This document shows positions 41,601 through 50,817 of a stretch of DNA of 64,000 nucleotides, one piece after another. The stretch is from Hydractinia symbiolongicarpus. Its lineage: Eukaryota; Cnidaria; Hydrozoa; Anthoathecata; Hydractiniidae. The notes beneath the pieces were generated by a model, which saw nothing but the letters and a program-made list of their open reading frames with translations, was not told the origin of the DNA and made no database searches. Location: NCBI RefSeq assembly GCF_029227915.1, contig NC_079876.1, positions 9,550,001 through 9,614,000 on the forward strand, given 5' to 3'. Each line of letters starts with the position of its first letter. The first letter of the stretch is position 1. The position numbers were made by a program, and so were the translations under genes.

Positions 41601-41740
41601 GCGCTGTGGTAGCGCTACATTTAAAAATTTAGATAAATAAGTCATTTTTACTGTGGGACCAATCATAGCCGTTATCGCGCGCTGAAGAAATAGCGACAGT
41701 TTCAAAAACTACATTTCATTGACTTTCTAACGGTATCAAT
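38674..41740 (+). repeat. Satellite array, segment VII, left of retroelement copy 1
   Basis: About eight monomers with no gene. Markers are CTGCGCAACTTAATTGAAC (39.24 and 40.36 kb, a trimer period of about 1119 bp), GGTGTCATTCCGTTTGAG, GGTTTCATCGCTTTTAAC and GTAATCACGCGC. The segment from about 38.99 kb to the retroelement is repeated at about 43.80-46.55 kb with an offset of roughly 4810 bp. The last monomer is interrupted after GACTTTCTAACGGTATCAAT at 41740. Confidence 0.9.
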
Positions 41741-41764
41741 TTTTTCTTCTTTTCTTTTCTTTTC
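41741..41764 (-). other. A-rich 3' tail of LINE copy 1 with AATAAA
   Basis: On the minus strand the insert ends with repeated AAAAG words followed by a short A run, abutting satellite ATTGATACCG. An AATAAA hexamer lies directly upstream (plus-strand TTTATT at 41767-41772), consistent with the 3' end of a polyadenylated or A-tailed transcript. Confidence 0.75.
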
Positions 41765-41916
41765 AATTTATTTAAAGTCGATTATTCACTTATTTACAAT
41801 AGTTTCCAAAAAAAAAAATAATTAAGAAAACTAATCTAAATCGACCAAATTTTTTTATGTTTACAATTGAATAAAATCATTTTTTTATATATATAAACGA
41901 TAATAACAACAAAGTT

Positions 41917-42832
41917 CTATAAAGGGACCTTACATTCATCACAATTACATTTAGATCCGTCCCACATTTTTATCATGCTTTTAAAACCTTTAAGGTTGTC
42001 ACTTCGTTTCAAATGTGATGGTAGGTTATTCCAAATCTTTGGTCCCAAGGCTGAAAAGCTATTAGTTCCAAAAGTCACGGTCCTTTTCCTTGAGTCTACC
42101 AAATTATTTGTATTTTGTTCTCTGACTGTCCTACCGTTATCATTAAAACAAATATATCTTTCATAAAAAGAGGGCTGCTGTTATTTATAGTTTTAGAGAT
42201 TTCTATACACAATGACCGTAAGCGATTTACATTCACGTGACTCTTGCTGGAATTTTTAAGTAAATTTTCGTATGTACTTAACGTATCATTATACAGAAAT
42301 CTTAATGCTCGTTTTTGTATCATTTCGACTTTAGATAAAAATTTAGAAGAAGAAAAATGCCATATAAGGGAACAATAATTGAAATTTGCGTAGATAAAAC
42401 TTTGAACTAAAATATATTTTGCTTGAAAGGATAAGAAACTTCTAAATCGAAATAAGGCATTTAGTTGAGCTGATGCTTTGCGACACAAATCACTAACGTG
42501 TCTGTCAAAGTTTAATTTATTGTCTATAGTCACACCTAGTAATTTCACGTTATTTTCACTTTCAATAGTTTCATTTCCTATGTTAAATTTTAGACCTAAA
42601 TTATCTGCCTTATTCTTTGACAGAATTATCGAGTGAAACTTTCCAGGGTTTGCAATCATTTTATTCTCTTTTAACCAGGAGAGGGCAGTTTTAGCTTCGT
42701 TTTCTAAAGTATTTATCAAATTAGGAATAGAATTTGAGAAGTTGGATATTGTGTTATCATCAGCGTAATTATGTAGCTTATATTTTTCTATAAAAAGAAA
42801 CAAATCATTTATAAATATATTGAATATGATAG
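41917..42832 (-). pseudogene. Reverse transcriptase fragment, frameshifted (copy 1)
   Basis: The reading frame enters from satellite DNA (open from 43007) and element coding begins near 42832 with (K)PIIFNIFINDLF, the end of an RT block that in full elements reads roughly GxxLGPxLFxxxINDL. The YADD catalytic box is at 42755-42766. It is followed by the NPGKF segment, the LLGVTID block, a thumb/connection region and SLCIEISKTINNSSPLFMKDIF. At about 42150-42152 one A is missing from a short run compared with copies 2 and 3 (CAAAT against CAAAAT on the plus strand), which shifts the frame. The original frame resumes as SRKRTVTFGTNSFSALGPKIWNNLP down to CNCDECKVPL and a TAG at 41917-41919. The fragment lacks the endonuclease and the N-terminal half of the RT domain, so it is not functional. 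Confidence 0.88.
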
Positions 42833-45800
42833 GCTTCAGTTGCATCGGTTGCGTGACATATTCGTACCAACATGTAATTAGCGATATTTTTCTCATATTA
42901 CTAGATTGCATCGCTTTTAACAGTGAAACGATTGACTGTGGCACTAAATTGAACTGATTTTGGACTGTGAACTTATAAATGTTATAAGTGAGACAATTGG
43001 ACTTCAAGAAATAACATTCCTCTTAATTTGACGTGATTACCGGTACTCAGCGGTTACACGGGGCGCTGTGGTAGCACTTCATTTAAAAATTTAGATTAAT
43101 AAGTCATTCTTTACTGTGGGACCAATCCTAGCCGCTATCACGCGCTGAAGAATTAGTGACAGTTTCAAAAAGTACATTTCATTGACTTTCTAATGGTGTC
43201 AGTCCGTTTGAGTTAAAACGATTGGGTCACATATTCGTACCAACATGTATTTAGCGATATTTTTGTGATATTACTAGGTTGCATCGCCTTTAACAATGAA
43301 ACGATTGTCTGTGTGACTTAATTGAACTAACTTTGGACTGTGACCTGATAAATGTGATAAATGAGACAATTGGACTCCAAGAAATAACATTCTTCTTAAT
43401 TTGACGTCATTGTCGGACCTCAGCGATTACACTGGGCGCTGTGGTAGCGCTACATTAAAAAATTTAGATTAATGAGTCATTTATTACTGTAGGACCAGTC
43501 CTAGCCGTTATCACGCGTTGAAGATTTAGTGACAGTTTCTAAAACATTTCATTGACTTTCTAACGGTGTCAGTCCGATTGAGTTAAAACGATTGGGTCAC
43601 ATATTCGTACCAACATGTATTTAGCAATATTTTCTGATATCAGTAGGTTGCATCGCCTTTAACAATGAAACGATTGTCTGTGGGACTTAATTGAATTAAC
43701 TTTGGACTGTGACCTGATAAATGTGATAAATGAGACAATTGGACTTCAAGAAATAACATTCTTTTTAATTTGACGTGATTACCGGTACTCAGCGATTACA
43801 CTGTGCGCTGTGGTAGCACTTCATTTAAAAATTTAGATTAATAAGTCATTTTTTACTGTGGGACCAATCCTAGCCGTTATCACGCGCTGAAGAATTAGAG
43901 GCAGTTTCAAAAAGTAAATGTCATTGACTTTCTAACGGTGTCAGTCCGTTTGAGTTAAAACGATTGGGTCACATTATCGTACCAACATGTATTTAGCGAT
44001 ATTTTTCTGATATTACTAGGTTGAATCGCTTTTAACAATGAAACGATTGACTGCGCAACTTAATTGAACTAACTTTGGACTGTGACCTGATAAATGTGAG
44101 AAATGACACAATTGGAATCCAAGAAATAACATTCTTCTTAATTTGACGTGATTGCCGGAACTCAGCGATTACACTGGGCGCTGTGGTAGCACTTCATTGT
44201 AAAATTTAGATTATTAAATCATTTTTTACTGTGGGACCAATCATAGCCGTTATGACGCGATGAAGAATTAACGACAGTTTCAAAAAGTACATTTCATTGA
44301 CTTTCTAAGGGTGTCAGTCCGTTTGAGTTTCAACGATTGGGTCACATATTCCTACCAACCTGTATTTAGCAATATTTTCTGATATCAGTAGGTTGCATCG
44401 CCTTTAACAATGAAGCGATTGTCTGTGTGACTTAATTGAACTAACTTTGGACTGTGACCTGATAAATGTGATAAATGAGACAATTGGACTCCAAGAAATA
44501 ACATTCTTCTTAATTTGACGTCATTGTCGGATCTCAGCGATTACACTGGGCGCTGTGGTAGCGCTACATTAAAAAATTTAGATTAATGAGTCATTTTATA
44601 CTGTAGGACCAGTCCTAGCCGTTATCACGCGTTGAAGATTTAGTGACAGTTTCAAAAACATTTCATTGACTTTCTAACGGTTTCAGTCCGATTGAGTTAA
44701 AACGATTGGGTCACATATTCGTACCAACATGTATTTAGCAATATTTTCTGATATCAGTAGGTTGCATCGCCTTTAACAATGAAACGATTGTCTGTGGGAC
44801 TTAATTGAACTAACTTTGGACTGTGACCTGATAAATGTGATAAATGAGACAATTGTACTTCAAGAAATAACATTCTTTTTAATTTGACGTGATTACCGGT
44901 ACTCAGCGATTACACTGTGCGCTGTGGTAGCACTTCATTTAAAAATTTAGATTAAAAAGTCATTTTTTACTGTGGGACCAATCCTAGCCCTTATCACGCG
45001 CTGAAGAATTAGAGGCAGTTTCAAAAAGTAAATGTCATTGACTTTCTAACGGTGTCAGTCCGTTTGAGTTAAAACGATTGGGTCACATTATCGTACCAAC
45101 ATGTATTTTGCGATATTTTTCTGATATTACTAGGTTGAATCGCTTTTAACAATGAAACGATTGACTGCGCAACTTAATTGAACTAACTTTGGACTGTGAC
45201 CTGATAAATGTGATAAATGAGACAATTGGACTCCAAGAAATAACATTCCTCTTAATTTGACGTGATTGCCGGAACTCAGCGATTACACTGGGCGCTGTGG
45301 TAGCACTTCATTGTAAAATTTAGATTAATAAGTCATTTTTTACTGTGGGACCAATCATAGCCGTTATGACGCGATGAAGAATTAACGACAGTTTCAAAAA
45401 GTACATTTCATTGACTTTCTAAGGGTGTCATTCCGTTTGAGTTTCAACGATTGGGTCACATATTCGTACCAACATGTATTTAGCGATATTTTTCTGATAT
45501 TACTAGGTTGCATCGCTTTTAACAATGAAACGATTGACTGTGGGACTTAATTGAACTAACTTTGCACTGTGAACTGACAAATGTGATAAATGAGACAATT
45601 GGACTCCAAGAAATAACATTCTTCTTAATTTGACGTGATTGTCGGACCTCAGCGATTACACTGGGCGCTGTGGTAGCGCTACATTTAAAAATTTAGATAA
45701 ATAAGTCATTTTTAGTGTGGGACCAATCCTAGCCGTTATCAGGCGCTGAAGAATTAGCGACAGTTTTAAAAAGTACATTTCATTGACTTTCTAAGGGTGT

Positions 45801-46549
45801 CAGTCCGTTTGAGTTACAACGATTGGGTCACATATTCGTACCAACATGTATTTAGCGATATTTTTCTGATATTACTAGGTTTCATCGCTTTTAACAATGA
45901 AACGATTGACTGTGGGACTTAATTGAACTAACTTTGCACTGTGACCTGATAAATGTGATAAATGAGACAATTGGACTCCAAGAAATAACATTCTTCTTAA
46001 TTTGACGTGATTTTCGGAACTCAGCGATTACACTTAGCGCTGTGGTAGCACTTTATTGTAAAATTTAGATTAATAAGCCATTTTTTACTGTGGGACCAAT
46101 CATAGCCGTTTTGACGCGCTGAAGAATTAGCGACAGTTTCAAAAAGTACATTTCATTGACTTTCTAAGGGTGTCAGTCCGTTTGAGTTACAACGATTGCG
46201 TCACATATTCGTACCAACATGTATTTAGCGATATTTTTCTGATATTACTAGGTTTCATCGCTTTTAACAATGAAACGATTGACTGTGGGACTTAATTGAA
46301 CTAACTTTGCACTGTGACCTGATAAATGTGATAAATGAGACGATTGGACTCCAAGAAATAACATTCTTCTTAATTTGACGAGATTGTCGGAACTCAGCGA
46401 TTATACTGGGCGCTGTGGTAGCGCTACATTTAAAAATTTAGATAAATAAGTCATTTTTACTGTGAGACCAATCATAGCCGTTATCGCGCGCTGAAGAAAT
46501 AGCGACAGTTTCAAAAACTACATTTCATTGACTTTCTAACGGTATCAAT
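42833..46549 (+). repeat. Satellite between retroelement copies 1 and 2
   Basis: About ten monomers. The first is the right half of the interrupted host monomer, recognisable by GTTGCGTGACATATTCG, CATGTAATTAGCG and TATAAATGTTATAAGTGAG. The part from about 43.80 kb repeats the array left of copy 1 (offset about 4810 bp), including CTGCGCAACTTAATTGAAC at about 44.05 and 45.17 kb. Types with GTAGGACCAGTCC, GTTGAAGATTTAGTGACAG and TTTCTGATATCAGTAGG also occur and resemble segment VI. No gene seen. Confidence 0.9.
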
Positions 46550-46572
46550 TTTTTTTCTTTTCTTTTCTTTTC
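46550..46572 (-). other. A-rich 3' tail of LINE copy 2 with AATAAA
   Basis: The minus strand ends in repeated AAAAG units and a run of eight A next to satellite ATTGATACC. The AATAAA hexamer is at plus-strand TTTATT 46575-46580. The A run is two bases longer than in copies 1 and 3, and the AAG unit next to it is altered. Confidence 0.75.
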
Positions 46573-47645
46573 AATTTATTTAAAGTCAATTATTCACTTA
46601 TTTACAATAGTTTCCAAAAAAAAAAATAATTAAGAAAACTAATCTAAATCGATTAAATTTTTTTATGTTTACAATTAAATAAAATGTTTTTTTTTTATAT
46701 ATATATAAACAATAATAACAACAAAGTTCTATAAAGGGACCTTACATTCATCACAGTTACATTTAGATCCGTCCCACATTTTTATCATGCTTTTAAAACC
46801 TTTAAGGTTGTCACTTCGTTTCAAATGTGATGGTAGGTTATTCCAAATCTTTGGTCCCAGGGCTGATAAGCTATTAGTTCCAAAAGTCACGGTCCTTTTC
46901 CTTGAGACTACCAAATTATTTGTATTGTGTTCTCTGACTGTCCTACCGTTATCATTAAAACAAAATATATCTTTCATAAAAAGAGGGCTGCTGTTATTTA
47001 TAGTTTTAGAGATGTCTATACACAATGACCGTAAGCGATTTACATTCACGTGACTCTTGCTGGAATTTTTAAGTAAATTTTCGTATGTACTTAACGTATC
47101 ATTATACAGAAATCTTAATGCTCGTTTTTGTATCATTTCGACTTTAGATAAAGATTTAGAAGAAGAAAAATGCCATATAAGGGAACAATAATTGAAATTT
47201 GCGTAGATAAAACTTTGAACTAAAATATATTTTGCTTGAAAGGATAAGAAACTTCTAAATCGAAATAAGGCATTTAGTTGAGCTGATGCTTTGCGACACA
47301 AATCACTAACGCGTCTGTCAAAGTTTAATTTATTGTCTATAGTCACACCTAGTAATTTCACGTTATTTTCACTTTCAATAGTTTCATTTCCTATGTTAAA
47401 TTTTAGACCTAAATTATCTGCCTTATTCTTTGACAGAATTATCGAGTGAAACTTTCCAGGGTTTGCAATCATTTTATTCTCTTTTAACCAGGAGAGGGCA
47501 GTTTTAGCTTCGTTTTCTAAAATATTTATCAAATTAGGAATAGAATTTGAGAAGTTGGATATTGTGTTATCATCAGCGTAATTATGTAGCTTATATTTTT
47601 CTATAAAAAGAAACAAATCATTTATAAATATATTGAATATGATAG
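46550..47645 (-). mobile_element. 5'-truncated non-LTR retrotransposon (LINE), copy 2
   Basis: A 1096 bp minus-strand insert at exactly the same satellite position as copy 1 (left junction after GGTATCAAT, right junction before GCTTCAGTTGCATCGG) and with the same 5' truncation. The extra 4 bp come from longer T and TA runs on the plus strand. Its 3' tail differs slightly from copies 1 and 3, with a longer A run and one AAG unit changed. The left and right satellite flanks match copy 1 closely, so copies 1 and 2 are paralogues produced by duplication of a larger satellite-plus-element segment of about 4.8 kb, not separate insertions. Confidence 0.9.
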
Positions 47646-47829
47646 GCTTCAGTTGCATCGGTTGCGTGACATATTCGTACCAACATGTAATTAGCGATAT
47701 TTTTCTCATATTACTAGATTGCATCGCTTTTAACAGTGAAACGATTGACTGTGGCACTAAATTGAACTGATTTTGGACTGTGAACTTATAAATGTTATAA
47801 GTGAGACAATTGGACCCAAGAAATAACAT
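46729..47829 (-). CDS. Truncated reverse transcriptase ORF fused to satellite-encoded leader (366 codons)
   Basis: This is the longest open frame in the window and the only intact version of the LINE fragment. Codons 1-61, including the nominal ATG, are translated satellite DNA, so this start is fortuitous. Element coding begins at about codon 62 with PIIFNIFINDLF. YADD is at residues 84-87 (two catalytic aspartates at 86-87), NPGKF follows near 123-127, and LLGVTID is at 159-165. A GPKIWNNLP segment lies near the C-terminus, and C357, C359 and C362 form a CxCxxC tail before the final KVPL. The first catalytic aspartate block, the fingers and any endonuclease are missing through truncation, so polymerase activity is not expected. 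Expression is unlikely in a satellite context. I treat it as a gene remnant that happens to be open. Confidence 0.8.
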   Translation of the reverse strand: MLFLGSNCLTYNIYKFTVQNQFNLVPQSIVSLLKAMQSSNMRKISLITCWYEYVTQPMQLKPIIFNIFINDLFLFIEKYKLHNYADDNTISNFSNSIPNLINILENEAKTALSWLKENKMIANPGKFHSIILSKNKADNLGLKFNIGNETIESENNVKLLGVTIDNKLNFDRRVSDLCRKASAQLNALFRFRSFLSFQAKYILVQSFIYANFNYCSLIWHFSSSKSLSKVEMIQKRALRFLYNDTLSTYENLLKNSSKSHVNVNRLRSLCIDISKTINNSSPLFMKDIFCFNDNGRTVREHNTNNLVVSRKRTVTFGTNSLSALGPKIWNNLPSHLKRSDNLKGFKSMIKMWDGSKCNCDECKVPL

Positions 47830-49725
47830 TCTTCTTAGTTTGAGATGATTGCCAGAACTCAGCGATTACACTGGGCGCTGTGGTAGCGCTTTATTTAAAA
47901 ATTTAGATAAACAAGTTATTTTTACTGTGGGACCAATCCTAGCCGTTGTCGCGCTTTGAAGTAATAGCAACAGTTTCAAAGAGTACATTTCATTGATTTT
48001 CTAACGGTGTCAGTCCGTTTGAGTTATAACGGTAGCGTGACATATTCGTACCAACATGCATTTAGCGATATTTTTCTGACATTACTAGGTTGCATCGCTT
48101 TTAACAATGAAACGATTGACTGCGGGACTTAATTGAACTAACTTTGGACTGTGACCTGATAAATGTGATAAATGAGACAATTGGACTCCAAGAATTAACA
48201 TTCTTCTTAATTTGACGTGATTGTCGGAACTCAGCGATTACACTGGGCGCTGTGGTAGCGCTACATTTAAATATTTAGATAAATAAGTCATTTTTACTGT
48301 GGGACCAATCCTAGCCGCTATCGCGCGCTGAAAAAATAGCGACAGTTTCAAAAACTACATCTCATTGACTTTCTAACGGTATCAATCCGCTTCAGTTGCA
48401 TCGGTTGCGTCACATATTCGTACCAACATGTATTTAGCGATATTTTTCTCATATTACTAGGTTGCATCGCTTTTAACAGTGAAACGATTGACTGTGGCAC
48501 TTAATTGAACTGATTTTGGACTGTGACCTTATAAATGTTATAAGTGAGACAATTGAACTCCAGGAAATAACATTCTTCTTAATTTGACGTGATTGTCGGA
48601 ACTCAGCGATTACACTGGACGCTGTGGTAACGCTTCATTTAAAAATTTAGATAAATAAGTCATTTTTACTGTGGGACCAATCATAGCCGTTATCGCACGC
48701 TGAAGAAATAGCGACAGTTTCAAAAACTACATTTCATTGACTTTCTAACGGTATTAATCCGCTTCAGTTGCATCGGTTGCGTGACATATTCGTACCAACA
48801 TGTATTTAGCAATATTTTTCTCATTTTACTATGTTGCATCGCTTTTAACAGTGAAACGATTGACTGTGGCACTTAATTGAACTGATTTTGGACTGTGACC
48901 TTATAAATGTTATAAGTGAGGCAATTGGACTTCAAGAAATAACATTCTTCTTATTTTGACGTGATTGCCGGAACTCAGCGATTACACTGGGCGCTGGGGT
49001 AGCGCTTTATTCAAAAATGTAGACAAATTAGTCATTTTGTGCTGTGGGACCAATCATAGCCGTTATGACGCGCTGAAGAATTAGCGACAGTTTCCAAAAG
49101 TATATTTCATTGACTTTCTAAGGGTGTCAGTCCGTTTGAGTTACAACGATTGGGTCACATATTCGTACCAACATGTACTTAGCCATATTTTTCTGATATT
49201 TTTAGGTTTCATCGCTTTTAACAATGAAACGATTGACTGTGTGACTTAATTGAACTAACTTTGCACTGTGACCTGATAAATGTGATAAATGAGACAATTG
49301 GACTCCAAGAAATAACATTCTTCCTAATTTGACGTGATTGTCGGAACTCAGCTATTACACTGGGCGCTGTGGTAGCACTTCATTGTAAAATTTAGATTAA
49401 TAAGTCATTTTTTACTGTGGGACCAATCATAGCTGTTATGACGCGCTGAAAAATTAGCGACAGTTTCCAAAAGTACATTTCATTGACTTTCTAAGGGTGT
49501 CAGTCCATTTGAGTTACAACGATTGGGTCACATATTCGTACCAACATGTACTTAGCCATATTTTTCTGATATTTTTAGGTTTCATCGATTTTAACAACGC
49601 TACATTTAAAAATTTAGATAAATAAGTCATTTTTACTGTGGGACCAATCATAGCCGTTATCGCGCGCTGAAGAAATAGCGACAGTTTCAAAAACTACATT
49701 TCATTGACTTTCTAACGGTATCAAT
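47646..49725 (+). repeat. Satellite between retroelement copies 2 and 3
   Basis: About five to six monomers. The first is the right half of the host monomer of copy 2. The middle monomers have GCTTCAGTTGCATCGGTTGCG and GACTGTGGCACTTAATTGAAC (starts near 48.3 and 48.7 kb), the subfamily to which the LINE-bearing monomer belongs. Two monomers near 49.05 and 49.42 kb share CATGTACTTAGCCATATTTTT and GATATTTTTAGGTTTC. No gene seen. Confidence 0.9.
49417..49637 (+). repeat. Internally deleted monomer (221 bp) left of LINE copy 3
   Basis: The unit starts GTGGGACCAATCATAGC at 49417 and runs normally to CATCGATTTTAACAA near 49597, then jumps to CGCTACATTTAAAAATTTAG. About 151 bp between AACAA(TGAAACG) and (GGTAG)CGCTACATTT are missing. 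To the right of the jump the sequence matches the flank of copies 1 and 2; to the left it does not. It therefore probably marks the recombination breakpoint that brought the LINE-bearing block here. Confidence 0.85.
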
Positions 49726-49749
49726 TTTTTCTTCTTTTCTTTTCTTTTC
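49726..49749 (-). other. A-rich 3' tail of LINE copy 3 with AATAAA
   Basis: Same tail structure as copy 1: AAAAG words, one AAG, then six A against satellite ATTGATACCG. The AATAAA hexamer is at plus-strand TTTATT 49752-49757. Confidence 0.75.
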
Positions 49750-49901
49750 AATTTATTTAAAGTCGATTATTCACTTATTTACAATAGTTTCCAAAAAAAA
49801 AAATAATTAAGAAAACTAATCTAAATCGACCAAATTTTTTTATGTTTACAATTGAATAAAATCATTTTTTTATATATATAAACGATAATAACAACAAAGT
49901 T

Positions 49902-50817
49902 CTATAAAGGGACCTTACATTCATCACAATTACATTTAGATCCGTCCCACATTTTTATCATGCTTTTAAAAACTTTAAGTTTGTCACATCGTTTTAAATG
50001 TGATGGTAGGTTATTCCAAATCTTTGGTCCCAGGGCTGATAAGCTATTAGTTCCAAAGGTCGCGGTCCTTTTCCTTGAGACTACCAAATTATTTGTATTT
50101 TGTTCTCTGACTGTCCTACCGTTATCATTTAAACAAAATATATCTTTCATAAAAAGAGGGCTGCTGTTATTTATAGTTTTAGAGATTTCTATACACAATG
50201 ACAGTAAGCGATTTACATTCATGTGACTCTTGCTGGAATTTTTAAGTAAATTTTCGTATGTACTTAACGTATCATTATACAGAAATCTTAATGCTCGTTT
50301 TTGTATCATTTCGACTTTAGATAAAGATTTAGAAGAAGAAAAATGCCATATAGGGGAACAATAATTGAAATTTGCGTAGATAAAACTTTGAACTAAAATA
50401 TATTTTGCTTGAAAGGATAAGAAACTTCTAAATCAAAATAAGGCATTTAGTTGAGCTGATGCTTTGCGACACAAATCACTACGTGTCTGTCAAAATTTAA
50501 TTTATTGTCTATAGTCACACCTAGTAATTTCACGTTAATTTCACTTTCAATAGTTTCATTTCCTATGTTAAATTTTAGACCTAAATTATCTGACTTATTC
50601 TTTGTCAGAATTATCGAGTGAAACTTTTCAGGGTTTGCAATCATTTTATTCTCTTTTAACCAGGAGAGAGCAGTTTTAGCTTCGTTTTCTAAAGTATTTA
50701 TCAAATTAGGAATAGAATTTGAGAAGTTGGATATTGTGTTATCATCAGCGTAATTATGTAGCTTATATTTTTCTATAAAAAGAAACAAATCATTTATAAA
50801 TATATTGAATATGATAG
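49902..50817 (-). pseudogene. Reverse transcriptase fragment, frameshift plus nonsense (copy 3)
   Basis: The fragment covers the same protein region as copies 1 and 2: PIIFNIFINDLF at the truncated start, YADD at 50741-50752, then LLGVTIDNKLNFDRHV. It then loses frame because one A is missing at about 50480 (CACTACG against CACTAACG on the plus strand). Downstream, a CGA arginine codon in the ALFRFRSF segment has become TGA (plus-strand TCA at 50433-50435), a CpG-type transition. The rest of the frame is open to the TAG at 49902, ending CNCDECKVPL. It has several private substitutions (for example NPEKF, SEINVKLL, KRCDKLKVFK). It is non-functional and the most decayed of the three. Confidence 0.88.

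Larger units (their letters stand above)
41741..42832 (-). mobile_element. 5'-truncated non-LTR retrotransposon (LINE), copy 1
   Basis: A 1092 bp insert on the minus strand between satellite CGGTATCAAT and GCTTCAGTTGCATCGG. Read on the minus strand it starts inside the reverse transcriptase domain, encodes the rest of the polymerase and a C-terminal CxCxxC tail, then an AT-rich 3' untranslated region, an AATAAA and an A-rich (AAAAG)-type tail. The A-rich 3' end plus 5' truncation is characteristic of target-primed retrotransposition. The uninterrupted monomer reads TATCAATCCGCTTCAG, so about 2-3 bp (CC) are absent and there is no target-site duplication. The YADD/LLGVTID/GPKIWNNLP pattern suggests a CR1/Rex1-like or jockey-like LINE; the clade is an inference. 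Confidence 0.88.
49726..50817 (-). mobile_element. 5'-truncated non-LTR retrotransposon (LINE), copy 3
   Basis: A 1092 bp minus-strand insert with the same satellite junctions and truncation point as copies 1 and 2. It carries more private differences than the other two. Its 3' untranslated region and tail match copy 1 (AGTCGATTATTCAC, ATCGACCAAAT, an AAG unit in the tail), while in the middle it matches copy 2 (CCCAGGGCTGATAAGC, CCTTGAGACTACC, AGATAAAGATTTAG). This mosaic relationship implies exchange or gene conversion between copies after amplification. The matching stretch of left flank is short, about 130 bp, before the deleted monomer. Confidence 0.9.

Noticed and set aside
41975-42166. 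Plus-strand open frame opposite the LINE in copy 1 (with counterparts at 46787-47053 and 49960-50226)
   Set aside because: These are antisense shadows of the reverse transcriptase C-terminal coding region. The recognisable RT motifs are on the minus strand.
42833-43007. Satellite-encoded N-terminal extension of the RT frames as a real protein leader
   Set aside because: The extension is a translation of the minus strand of the monomer, and the element itself starts at the truncation point. The ATG is fortuitous.
41741-50817. LTR retrotransposon or DNA transposon origin of the three inserts
   Set aside because: There are no terminal repeats or terminal inverted repeats, no integrase or transposase motifs, and the A-rich 3' end with 5' truncation and YADD-type RT fits a LINE.
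41741-50817. Three independent LINE insertions at a sequence-specific target site
   Set aside because: Site-specific LINEs could share the target but would not share an identical 5' truncation point, orientation and flanking subfamily variants. Also, no other monomer of the roughly 160 carries an insert.
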